Of a stretch of 45,500 bases of DNA, positions 1 to 7,083 are shown piece after piece. Source of the stretch: Peptoniphilus stercorisuis. GTDB taxonomy: Bacteria > Bacillota > Clostridia > Tissierellales > Peptoniphilaceae. The position numbers and the translations under genes were made by a program. The stretch is taken from contig NZ_JAGGLJ010000014.1 in the NCBI RefSeq assembly GCF_017874395.1, positions 1 through 45,500 of the forward strand, read 5' to 3'. Under the pieces are notes generated by a model, which had not been told where the DNA came from, searched no databases, and saw only the letters and a program-made list of their open reading frames with translations. Each line of letters opens with the position of its first letter. The first letter of the stretch is position 1.

Positions 1-35
1 GGCTCATTTTTTACGCCTTTTGAGGCGTAGCAAGT

Positions 36-55
36 AAAAAAGGGCCTTGTGCCCG
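36..55 (-). terminator. second, distal minus-strand terminator
   Basis: Read on the minus strand, a GGGC/GCCC stem with a 5-base loop is followed by six T. It lies just beyond the terminator of the CoA-transferase gene and could be a back-up stop. A further hairpin (TACGCC/GGCGTA, 12-29) lies outside it but has no T-tract on either strand. Confidence 0.5.
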
Positions 56-56
56 T

Positions 57-85
57 AAATTAAAAACCACCGGCTAGGCCGGTGG
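57..85 (-). terminator. intrinsic terminator of the CoA-transferase gene
   Basis: A GC-rich 8-bp stem (CCACCGGC with GCCGGTGG, 3-base loop, 67-85) is followed on the minus strand by TTTTTAATTT. It lies 8 bases past the stop codon. Confidence 0.85.
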
Positions 86-92
86 ATATTTA

Positions 93-1274
93 TTATTTAA
101 AAACATTTTTATTACTTAGATTTTTTATTTCTTCATCAGAATATCCAAGAGATTTCATAATACTATTAGTATCTTCTCCTATGGTTTTACCAACATGTTT
201 ATATTCTGCTTTTGATTTTGAAAATTTAATTGGCATAGAAAACTGTCTTACTTTTTTGTCGCCAACAGGCATTTCAATTACAAGTTCTCTTGCTTTAATA
301 TGTTCATCTTCACTAAGGGCTTCTTTTAGATTTTGAACTGGCTCAACACAGCAGTCCTTATCCTTAAAGATTTCAATCCATTCAGATAAATTTTTAGCAC
401 CTATAGTTTTTGAGATTTCGTCTTTTAAATCTCTTACATCTTCAGGCCAAACAGTTTTATTTATAAACTCAGGTCTGTCTATTGCCTCACAAAAAGCCTT
501 CCAAAATTTAGGCTCTAAAGAACCAACAGATAAGTATCTTCCATCAAGTGTTCTATAAAAATCATAGGCACATCCACCATTTAACATTCCTTCTTCTCTA
601 TTTGGAAGTTTTTCATCAACTAAATATCCAGCACCATCAAAGGTATTATAAGAGATAAGTCCATCAAGCATTGATATATCAATATATTGACCTTCTCCAG
701 TTGCATTTTTATAATTAAGTGCTGCAAGAATACCAATAATTGCATTATTAGCTCCAATTGCAAGATCACCAATTTGAGTATTTGTAAGAATAGGTCCAGT
801 TTGTTTTCTGCCAGAAAGTGACATAATTCCAGATTTTGCAAGGAAATTTATATCATGTCCTGCACGCTTACTCATAGGTCCAGTTTGTCCATAAGATGAA
901 ATAGAGCAATAGATTAAAGCTGGGTTTATTTCTTTTAAATCTTCATAAGAAAGACCTAGGCTTTTCATAACTCCTGGTCTAAATTGTTCAACTAAAACAT
1001 CATATTCCTTAACAAGTTTTTTAACTATATCTATACCTTCTTTAGTTTTAAGGTTAAGAGCCATAGTATTTTTATTTCTATTTAGCCAAAGTAAATTGGC
1101 AGACTTATTAGTATCCTCAAAAAAAGGTTCTTTCTCCAAAACTAAATCTAATTTAGAAGGAGAAGAAATTTTTAAAACATCAGCTCCCATATCAGCCATC
1201 ATTAAAGTTGCATAAGGCCCTGGAAGAAGTGTTGTGAAATCTAGTACTTTAACATTTGAAAGAGCACCTTTCAT
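93..1274 (-). CDS. CaiB/BaiF family CoA-transferase / acyl-CoA racemase
   Basis: A 393-residue family III CoA-transferase (CaiB/BaiF) or 2-methylacyl-CoA racemase-like enzyme. Such proteins are soluble interlocked dimers acting on CoA thioesters. The N-terminal VKVLDFTTLLPGPYATMMAD-like start and the QTGPMSKRAGHDINF block are typical. By comparison with mycobacterial alpha-methylacyl-CoA racemase (His126, Asp156, Glu241), the equivalents H140, D170 (in QIGD) and E254 (in LEPKFW) are all present with the same spacing. This favours racemase-type chemistry over formyl-CoA transfer. The substrate cannot be read from the sequence. A GGGAGG ribosome site precedes the ATG. A close paralogue of the same length lies directly upstream on the same strand; the 70-base gap holds an extended -10 promoter, so the two may be transcribed separately. 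Confidence 0.85.
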   Translation of the reverse strand: MKGALSNVKVLDFTTLLPGPYATLMMADMGADVLKISSPSKLDLVLEKEPFFEDTNKSANLLWLNRNKNTMALNLKTKEGIDIVKKLVKEYDVLVEQFRPGVMKSLGLSYEDLKEINPALIYCSISSYGQTGPMSKRAGHDINFLAKSGIMSLSGRKQTGPILTNTQIGDLAIGANNAIIGILAALNYKNATGEGQYIDISMLDGLISYNTFDGAGYLVDEKLPNREEGMLNGGCAYDFYRTLDGRYLSVGSLEPKFWKAFCEAIDRPEFINKTVWPEDVRDLKDEISKTIGAKNLSEWIEIFKDKDCCVEPVQNLKEALSEDEHIKARELVIEMPVGDKKVRQFSMPIKFSKSKAEYKHVGKTIGEDTNSIMKSLGYSDEEIKNLSNKNVFK

Positions 1275-1313
1275 ATTTATTACCTCCCATACTTAATACA
1301 TTATCTTAATTCT

Positions 1314-1322
1314 ATTATAACA
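1314..1322 (-). promoter_or_regulatory. extended -10 promoter of the downstream CoA-transferase gene
   Basis: On the minus strand, TGTTATAAT forms an extended -10 (TGnTATAAT) 40 bases before the ATG at 1274. No good -35 element is visible 17 bases upstream. Confidence 0.45.
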
Positions 1323-1343
1323 AATTAAAGCAATATAAAATAT

Positions 1344-2525
1344 CTATTTAAAAACTCCTTTGTTTTTTAATTCATTTATTTCTTCCTTAGAATAAGAAAG
1401 TTTTTGGAGAATTTTTTCAGTATCTGCTCCAATTTTTTTGCCTACATGATTATATACAGCCTTTGAGCAAGAAAACTCTATGGGAAGTTTATATTGTTTA
1501 ACTTTATTTCCATTATAATCTAATTCAACTATTACATTTCTTTCTTTAATTTGTTCATCTAAAAGAAGAGCTTCTTCTAAATTTTGAACAGGTTCAATAC
1601 ATAAATCCTTATTTTTGAAAATTTCCTTCCATTCATTAAAATCTTTAGATTTAAAAATTTCTTTTATTTCTTTTTTTACTATTTCAATATTTTCAGGATA
1701 AATTCCTCCACTAATTAAATCTTCACGACCAATGATTTTACAAAAACCACTAAAATATTTGTCTTCAATAGCACCTACTGAGAAAAATCTACCATCTTTA
1801 GTTTCATAAAAATCATATAGAGATCCTCCATTTAAAAGAGATTCTTCTCTACTTGGAATATTTCCACTATATAAATAATTAAGCCCTTCAAAGGTATTAT
1901 AAGAGATTAATCCATCAAGCATTGAAATGTCTATTCTCTGTCCTTTATTAGTATTCATTCTGTAGATAATAGCAGATAGTATTGCTATTACTGCATTATT
2001 AGAGCCTACGGACATACCACCTATTTGAGCATTTAAAAGACTTAGTCCTGAATCTTTTTTTCCAGAAATAGACATAAGCCCAGACTTAGCTAGATAATTT
2101 ATATCGTGACCAGCATAGGAACTCATAGGTCCAGTTTCTCCATAAGATGATAAAGAACAATAAATTAAAGAGGGGTTAATCTCTTTTAGTTCCTCATAGG
2201 ATAATCCAAATTTTTCCATAGTTCCAGGTTTAAATCCCTCAATTAAAACATCATATTCCTTAATAAGTTCTTTAACTATATTTACTGCCTCTTTAGTTTT
2301 AAGATTAAGAGCCATAGTGTCTTTATTTCTAAGAAGCCACATTTGAGATATTGAAATATCGCTATCTTCAAAGTAGGGTTCTTGTTCTAAAATTACATCT
2401 TTTTTAGAAGGAGAAGAAATTTTTAAAACATCAGCTCCCATATCTGCCATCATTAAAGTTGCATACTGTCCAGGTAAAACCGTTGTAAAATCTAATACTT
2501 TTATATTTTCTAATACGCCAATCAT
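1344..2525 (-). CDS. CaiB/BaiF family CoA-transferase paralogue lacking the catalytic Asp
   Basis: A 393-residue protein of exactly the same length as its downstream neighbour and alignable with it without gaps through at least residue 254, so this is a tandem duplication. H140 (AGHDINY) and E254 (AIEDKYF) are kept, but the residue that is Asp170 in the neighbour is Gly here (QIGG; codon GGT instead of GAT). In this family that Asp is the central catalytic residue (the anhydride-forming Asp of CoA-transferases and a general acid/base of the racemases). The protein may therefore be inactive, altered in chemistry, or a partner subunit in a heterodimer with the neighbour. A GGAGGAAATT ribosome site precedes the ATG. 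There are no frameshifts and the frame is fully open, so this is not an obvious pseudogene. Confidence 0.8.
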   Translation of the reverse strand: MIGVLENIKVLDFTTVLPGQYATLMMADMGADVLKISSPSKKDVILEQEPYFEDSDISISQMWLLRNKDTMALNLKTKEAVNIVKELIKEYDVLIEGFKPGTMEKFGLSYEELKEINPSLIYCSLSSYGETGPMSSYAGHDINYLAKSGLMSISGKKDSGLSLLNAQIGGMSVGSNNAVIAILSAIIYRMNTNKGQRIDISMLDGLISYNTFEGLNYLYSGNIPSREESLLNGGSLYDFYETKDGRFFSVGAIEDKYFSGFCKIIGREDLISGGIYPENIEIVKKEIKEIFKSKDFNEWKEIFKNKDLCIEPVQNLEEALLLDEQIKERNVIVELDYNGNKVKQYKLPIEFSCSKAVYNHVGKKIGADTEKILQKLSYSKEEINELKNKGVFK

Positions 2526-2576
2526 AATTTCCTCCTTTATATATTATATATACCTTTAAAAGAAATAAAAAAACTA

Positions 2577-2604
2577 TTGACAAAAATTATAAAGGGTATA
2601 GTAT
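2577..2604 (+). promoter_or_regulatory. promoter of the GntR-ABC operon
   Basis: A perfect -35 TTGACA (2577-2582) is followed after 16 bases by TAGTAT (2599-2604). The -10 is weak, but its position next to the operator palindrome and upstream of gntR supports the call. Confidence 0.6.
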
Positions 2605-2624
2605 GTATATACACAGTATATACA
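2604..2624 (+). promoter_or_regulatory. operator palindrome, probable site for the GntR repressor
   Basis: A perfect inverted repeat with 9-bp arms (TGTATATAC and GTATATACA) and a 3-base spacer overlaps the end of the -10 and the expected start point, 23 bases before gntR. Regulators of the YtrA subfamily usually repress their own operon from such a site. Binding is inferred. Confidence 0.7.
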
Positions 2625-2646
2625 GTATGTACATTGGAGGGTAAAT

Positions 2647-3021
2647 ATGAATATTATTATTTCAAACTCCAGTGAGGTCCCAATATATGAACAAATTAAA
2701 AATCAAATAAGAGATATGATTATTGATGGAAGATTAAAATCAGGTGTGGGACTTCCTGGCATGAGAACTCTAGCAAAGGATTTAAAGGTTTCTGTTATAA
2801 CTACAAAAAGAGCCTATAATGAACTGGAAAAAGAAGGATATATAATTACAAATCAAGGTAAGGGATCCTTTGTAGCAAATATGAATAGAGAGTTTTTAAA
2901 AGAAGAACAATTAAAATTAATAGAGGAAAAATTACAAAGTGCAGTAGAACTTGCAAGTCCTGTAAATATATCTCTAGATGAATTAAAAGAAATATTAGAA
3001 ATACTTTATAGAGGTGAATAA
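2647..3021 (+). CDS. GntR family regulator, YtrA subfamily
   Basis: A 124-residue transcription factor with an N-terminal winged helix-turn-helix. The opening SEVPIYEQIKNQIRDMIIDGRL followed by LPGMRTLAKDLKVSVITTKRAYNELEKEGYI is the classical GntR signature. After the HTH only about 45 residues remain, with no ligand-binding FCD or UTRA domain; this short tail is typical of the YtrA subgroup linked to ABC exporters. The start has GGAGG 8 bases upstream. The gene is the first of a tight four-gene operon with an ABC ATPase and two permeases. The palindrome just upstream suggests autorepression relieved by an unknown effector, often a cell-envelope-active compound in related systems. Confidence 0.9.
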   Translation: MNIIISNSSEVPIYEQIKNQIRDMIIDGRLKSGVGLPGMRTLAKDLKVSVITTKRAYNELEKEGYIITNQGKGSFVANMNREFLKEEQLKLIEEKLQSAVELASPVNISLDELKEILEILYRGE

Positions 3022-3022
3022 A

Positions 3023-3871
3023 ATGAATGCAATTGAGATAAAAAATTTAAATAAAAAATATGATAATTTTGAACTTAAAGATATTTCCTTAAATGTGAAA
3101 AAGGGAAGTATTATGGGACTTATTGGAGAAAATGGAGCTGGAAAAACTACAATTTTAAAATGTATTTTATCAATTTCAAAATATGATGGAGAAATACTTG
3201 TATTAGGAGAAAAGATAAATATTAATACAAAAGAGAATATAAATGCAGTTTTAGATGATGTTTTTTTATCTGAGTATTTAAATCCCTATGAAATAGAAAG
3301 TATATTATCTGGAATATATAAAAATTGGGATAGTAATTATTATTTTGAGCTTTTAGATAAATTTAAGATTAATATTAAAAAAGATATTAAGGATTTTTCT
3401 AAAGGTATGAAAGTAAAACTTAAAATTGCAACAGCACTTTCATCAAAACCAAAACTTTTAATACTTGATGAACCAACAGCAGGTCTTGATCCAGTAGTAA
3501 GAGATGAAATCCTTGATATACTTTTAGAATTTGTAGAAGATGAAGAAAATTCTGTTTTAATATCTTCACATATAACAAATGATCTTGAAAAAATAGCTGA
3601 TTATATAACTTTTGTAGAAGATGGAAGATTGATATTTTCAGAGGATAAGTATGAACTTTTAGAAAACTATGCAATATTGAGAACATCAGAAGAGGATTTT
3701 AAAAATGTTGATAGGTCCTTTGTAGAAAGATATAAAATAAATAAATACAATACTGAGGCATTAATTACAAATGTAGAAAAATTTAAAATAAAATATCCAA
3801 ATTTAATAGTAGATAAACTAGATCTTGATGAAATGATGGTGTTTTATGCAAAGGGAAATAAATATGAATAA
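3023..3871 (+). CDS. ABC transporter ATP-binding protein
   Basis: A 282-residue ABC ATPase that powers export by the two permeases encoded next. Walker A is GENGAGKT (about residues 35-42), the signature loop reads FSKGMKVKLKIA in place of LSGGQ, Walker B is LLILDEPTAGLD, and a switch His is in ISSHI. The non-standard FSKGM signature is common in YtrB/BcrA-like exporters. I chose ATG at 3023 rather than the in-frame GTG at 3014, because GAGGTG sits 7-8 bases before this ATG; the gene then begins one base after the gntR stop. The C-terminal 70 residues are a family-typical extension. The substrate is unknown. Confidence 0.9.
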   Translation: MNAIEIKNLNKKYDNFELKDISLNVKKGSIMGLIGENGAGKTTILKCILSISKYDGEILVLGEKININTKENINAVLDDVFLSEYLNPYEIESILSGIYKNWDSNYYFELLDKFKINIKKDIKDFSKGMKVKLKIATALSSKPKLLILDEPTAGLDPVVRDEILDILLEFVEDEENSVLISSHITNDLEKIADYITFVEDGRLIFSEDKYELLENYAILRTSEEDFKNVDRSFVERYKINKYNTEALITNVEKFKIKYPNLIVDKLDLDEMMVFYAKGNKYE

Positions 3872-4529
3872 GATTAAAGAAAAAGAAAATATTAAATCAT
3901 TACTGAAAAAAGACTTTATACTTCTAAAAATTTACAAAAAATCAATACTACTAATGTCTTTATTCTTCTTAATATCAATAGTTTCAACAATTAAAAGTAG
4001 TTCTAAAAACAATATAAGTATATATATAGTTTTAATTAGTGTATTTTATTTATTATTTTCACTAAGTTATTCGTCATTATATATAGATGATGGATCTAGA
4101 TTTTATGAATATGTAAAATTTCTTCCAATAAATATAAAGGATTATGTAAAATCAAAATATTATTTTGCAGGAATAATATATTTTATAGAATTTATAATAT
4201 TTATATTAATTGCAATATTTCTTTTTAATTTAGAAACATTGAAAGTTCCAATTGTATTAATATCTGCTCAAATACTAACAGGCGGAATTATAATTAATAT
4301 ATTTTTTAAATATGGACAAGAAAAAGTTAGATTTATTTCAACAAGTTTATTTATGATGAGTTTTTTAATACTACTTGCCTTTACAAAACTTGGAATGGGA
4401 TTATTAAGTATAGGTCTATTAAGTATATATTATATGAAGTTTTTCCCCTTTGTATTTTTAATAATTAGTATTATAGTATTTATTATTTTTATGAACAAAA
4501 CAGTAAAAATGGAGGAAGAAAAATGTTGA
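3864..4529 (+). CDS. ABC-2 type transporter permease, first subunit
   Basis: A 221-residue membrane protein with about six hydrophobic segments and a basic, Lys-rich N-terminus (MNKIKEKENIKSLLKKDFILLK) typical of ABC-2 permeases in GntR-ABC operons. The start at 3864 is preferred over an upstream in-frame ATG at 3846 because AAAGGGA lies 8 bases before it. It overlaps the ATPase gene by 8 bases, implying translational coupling. It probably forms a heterodimeric channel with the next gene product. There is no clue to the substrate; such exporters often confer tolerance to antimicrobial peptides or act in envelope stress. Confidence 0.8.
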   Translation: MNKIKEKENIKSLLKKDFILLKIYKKSILLMSLFFLISIVSTIKSSSKNNISIYIVLISVFYLLFSLSYSSLYIDDGSRFYEYVKFLPINIKDYVKSKYYFAGIIYFIEFIIFILIAIFLFNLETLKVPIVLISAQILTGGIIINIFFKYGQEKVRFISTSLFMMSFLILLAFTKLGMGLLSIGLLSIYYMKFFPFVFLIISIIVFIIFMNKTVKMEEEKC

Positions 4530-5173
4530 AATCTCTATTGAAAAAAGACTTAAATATAATAAAAAAGACTTCGAGTTATAGAAAAAATCTTATATTTATA
4601 ATTGTATTTATTATAGTATTTAGCTTTATAATTGGAAAAGAAGCAACGGGAATAATGGCAAGTGTAATGCTTTTGTCTATACCCTTTGGAATACATTCAG
4701 AAGATGAAAGATCAGGATTTTTACAATATTATAAAACACTTCCCATAAAAGAAAGTGTATTGGTAAAAGAAAAGTTTTTACTAAATGGAATATTTTCATT
4801 AATTGGACTAGTTTTTTCTCTTTTAATATATTTAGTAATGAATATATTTGGAAAAAGTATAAGTGCAGAAGATGTATTTGGATTAATATTATCTATTATT
4901 ATAATGCATTCAATGTATTCAATATATATTCCATTAATATATAAATATTCACCACAAAAAGCTCCAATTATGATTTTTATATTAGTAATAATTATAATTT
5001 TTCTTGGAGTATTAATTGCAAAGTTATTTAAATTATTTGGTCTTAATATAGAAAATACTCTTGAAAGTATTTCGGAAATAAAAGTTGTAATAGGAAGTCT
5101 TTTAATTGCTTTAACAATAAATTTAGTAAGTTATTTTAGTGCAATTAAAGTATTAAAAAATAAAGATTTTTAA
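4523..5173 (+). CDS. ABC-2 type transporter permease, second subunit
   Basis: A 216-residue protein with about six transmembrane segments, the same Lys-rich start as its neighbour (LKSLLKKDLNIIKK), and the conserved motif SEDERSGFLQYYKTLPI seen after the second helix in this permease family. GGAGGAAG lies before the ATG, inside the end of the previous gene (7-base overlap). It is the last gene of the operon; a terminator follows within 20 bases. It is likely the second half of a heterodimeric exporter with the 3864-4529 product. Confidence 0.85.
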   Translation: MLKSLLKKDLNIIKKTSSYRKNLIFIIVFIIVFSFIIGKEATGIMASVMLLSIPFGIHSEDERSGFLQYYKTLPIKESVLVKEKFLLNGIFSLIGLVFSLLIYLVMNIFGKSISAEDVFGLILSIIIMHSMYSIYIPLIYKYSPQKAPIMIFILVIIIIFLGVLIAKLFKLFGLNIENTLESISEIKVVIGSLLIALTINLVSYFSAIKVLKNKDF

Positions 5174-5187
5174 ATATTAAAAATAAG

Positions 5188-5216
5188 ATAAAGTCTCATT
5201 AAGAGACTTTATTTTA
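5188..5216 (+). terminator. terminator of the GntR-ABC operon
   Basis: The stem AAAGTCTC/GAGACTTT has a 5-base loop and is followed by ATTTTATT. Confidence 0.75.
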
Positions 5217-5281
5217 TTAATTAGTTTAATCAAAGTATATCTTTGGTATATTTATAATAGAGTAAAATTAAAGGAGTTAAT

Positions 5282-6001
5282 ATGGAAAAAAACAATATAA
5301 GAAAAAAAGACCTAACAGACTTTCCATTTGAAGATGTACCAAATAAAAACTGGGCACTATCGCTTTTAGTTGCAATTGGAGGGTTCTTTTATATATCTTT
5401 TGGAATATGGACATTACCTAAAATTTTAGTAAATGAATATTTTATATCATTTTTATTTTTATTTTTTTGTCTTGTAGCTTTATCTATATTAGATAATAAG
5501 TTTTTTAATAAAATATTTAAAAAGATAAACTCTAAAGATTTATTGATAATTATTTTTACACTTGTAATATGTTATGGAATGGGATTTATAAGTTCTCTTG
5601 GAAAGACAGATCTTGTTGAAAATCCAATAACGGGAATAATAAATAAAAGTAATATTGTAAAAATATTAATAGTAACAGCTATTCAGCTAATAGGTGAGGA
5701 GATTTTATTTGTTATTCCATTTTTATATGTTTACAATAAAATGAAAATTAAAAAAAGTAAGAGAATATCTATTATAGTAGCTTGGATTATATCTTCATTA
5801 TTTTTTGGAGCATTACATCTTCCAACATATTCTTTTAATTTTTATCAGGCCTTTATAGTTATTGGAACTGTGAGAATGGGAATGAGTATTTCCTATATTT
5901 TAACTAAAAACCTAACTGTTTCATATATTGCCCATGTATTATATGATTTTTTAATATTAATTGGAGTATATTTAGTAGGCGAATATATGATGTTTTTATA
6001 A
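5282..6001 (+). CDS. CPBP family intramembrane protein (atypical active site)
   Basis: A 239-residue protein with about seven membrane segments belonging to the CPBP (CAAX protease/bacteriocin-processing, Abi) family. Family landmarks are E139-E140 (GEEILF), FGALHL with H179, and H218 in IAHVLYDF. The usual EExxxR motif is incomplete: the expected Arg is Val (EEILFV). The other putative glutamate-protease residues (Glu139/140, His179, His218) are intact. CPBP proteins in Bacillota often process or give immunity to peptides, but no peptide gene is adjacent. AAGGAG lies 6 bases before the ATG. It is a monocistronic unit between two terminators. A small dyad (CAAAG-N5-CTTTG, 5231-5245) lies upstream. 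Confidence 0.75.
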   Translation: MEKNNIRKKDLTDFPFEDVPNKNWALSLLVAIGGFFYISFGIWTLPKILVNEYFISFLFLFFCLVALSILDNKFFNKIFKKINSKDLLIIIFTLVICYGMGFISSLGKTDLVENPITGIINKSNIVKILIVTAIQLIGEEILFVIPFLYVYNKMKIKKSKRISIIVAWIISSLFFGALHLPTYSFNFYQAFIVIGTVRMGMSISYILTKNLTVSYIAHVLYDFLILIGVYLVGEYMMFL

Positions 6002-6026
6002 GATGTAAGAAATTACATCTTTTTTT
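6001..6026 (+). terminator. terminator after the CPBP gene
   Basis: The stem AGATGTAA/TTACATCT with a GAAA-type loop and a following T-run starts at the stop codon. Confidence 0.85.
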
Positions 6027-6044
6027 AAAAAATTCTTTAAATAG

Positions 6045-6073
6045 TTGATTTAATCACAAAAACAATGTATAAT
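6045..6073 (+). promoter_or_regulatory. promoter of the dnaJ-clpB operon
   Basis: The -35 is TTGATT (6045-6050), the spacer is 17 bases, and the -10 is a perfect TATAAT (6068-6073) preceded by TG. It is followed immediately by the CtsR box. Confidence 0.85.
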
Positions 6074-6080
6074 AAATTAA

Positions 6081-6097
6081 GGTCAAAGAAGGTCAAA
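6081..6097 (+). promoter_or_regulatory. CtsR operator
   Basis: The tandem heptad GGTCAAA-GAA-GGTCAAA matches the direct-repeat consensus of the class III heat-shock repressor CtsR (RGTCAAANANRGTCAAA). It lies at about +1 to +17 of the promoter and should block transcription of dnaJ-like/clpB until CtsR is inactivated by heat or protein stress. Confidence 0.9.
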
Positions 6098-6128
6098 AAG
6101 ACTAAATAATTTTGGAGGAAGGGATTAA

Positions 6129-7061
6129 ATGAAATATAAAGATTATTATGAAGCTCTAGGTGTAGATAAAAGTGCAAGTGAAAAGGAAATAAAATCAGCC
6201 TATAGAAAACTTGCAAAAAAATATCACCCAGACTTAAATCCCGATAATGAAAGTGCACAGGAAAAGTTCAAAGAAATAAATGAAGCTTATGAAGTGCTAT
6301 CTGATAAGGATAAAAAGAAAAAGTATGATACTTTTGGTTCTTCAGGTGGTTTTTATGATGGGGCAAATTTTGATCCATCACAATATGGATATTCTTACTC
6401 TGGAAATGGAGGAAGTGGAGATTTCTCTGATTTCTTTAATATGTTTTTTGGTGGAGCAGATCCTAGTTCTGCTGGAGGTTTTTCTTCAAGTGGAGGAGAT
6501 TTTAGTTTTTCTGATATTTTCTCTGATTTTGGAGGAAGAAAGTCCAAGAAGAGATCTAGTAATAGACAAAGCTATGAAACAGATTTATCAATATCCTTAG
6601 AGGAAGCTTTTAAGGGAACTAATAGAAAACTTTCATTAAATTTAGATGGAAAAAATGTTGAATTAGATGTAAAAATTCCAGCGGGAATTACACCAGGCAA
6701 AAAGATTAAGATGAAAGCTGATAAGTATGGTGTTACTGCTGATGTTTTATTTAAAATAGATATTTATGCTTCTACAACTGAAAAACTCGATGGAATAAAT
6801 ATAGTAAAAGAAGAGGAGATTTATCCTTGGGATGCAGCACTTGGTACTAAAAAAACCATAGAAACTTTACATGGTAAGATAAAAATTCAAGTTCCAAAGG
6901 GGTATAAGGGAAGAAGTAAAATGAGAATTCCTAAAAAGGGATTTAAGGATATGAAGGGTAATACTGGGGATTTATATATAATGTTTAATATTGTAAATCC
7001 TACAAAACTAGATGAAAAGCAAATAAAATTATACGAAGAATTACAAAAAAGTTTTGATTAA
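6129..7061 (+). CDS. DnaJ-like co-chaperone, CbpA type (no zinc finger)
   Basis: A 310-residue class II J-protein. The J domain (residues 3-68) contains the HPD motif at 33-35, which stimulates the DnaK ATPase. A Gly/Phe/Ser-rich linker (about 75-140) and two beta-sandwich substrate-binding domains follow. There is no CxxCxGxG zinc-finger cluster, so it resembles CbpA rather than true DnaJ; a canonical dnaJ is expected elsewhere with dnaK. GGAGG precedes the ATG. It shares a CtsR-controlled transcript with clpB 22 bases downstream, so it is probably the J-protein that hands aggregated substrates, via DnaK, to ClpB. Confidence 0.9.
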   Translation: MKYKDYYEALGVDKSASEKEIKSAYRKLAKKYHPDLNPDNESAQEKFKEINEAYEVLSDKDKKKKYDTFGSSGGFYDGANFDPSQYGYSYSGNGGSGDFSDFFNMFFGGADPSSAGGFSSSGGDFSFSDIFSDFGGRKSKKRSSNRQSYETDLSISLEEAFKGTNRKLSLNLDGKNVELDVKIPAGITPGKKIKMKADKYGVTADVLFKIDIYASTTEKLDGINIVKEEEIYPWDAALGTKKTIETLHGKIKIQVPKGYKGRSKMRIPKKGFKDMKGNTGDLYIMFNIVNPTKLDEKQIKLYEELQKSFD

Positions 7062-7083
7062 TTAAAAAGTTGGGAGTGATATT

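Noticed and set aside
1-92. Three consecutive hairpins at the window start as a possible repeat array
   Set aside because: The stems differ in sequence; two are explained as minus-strand terminators and the third has no repeat partner.
6280-6600. 106-codon plus-strand frame inside the dnaJ-like gene
   Set aside because: It is a frame shadow over the Gly/Ser-rich linker, without a ribosome site, while the J-protein frame is complete.
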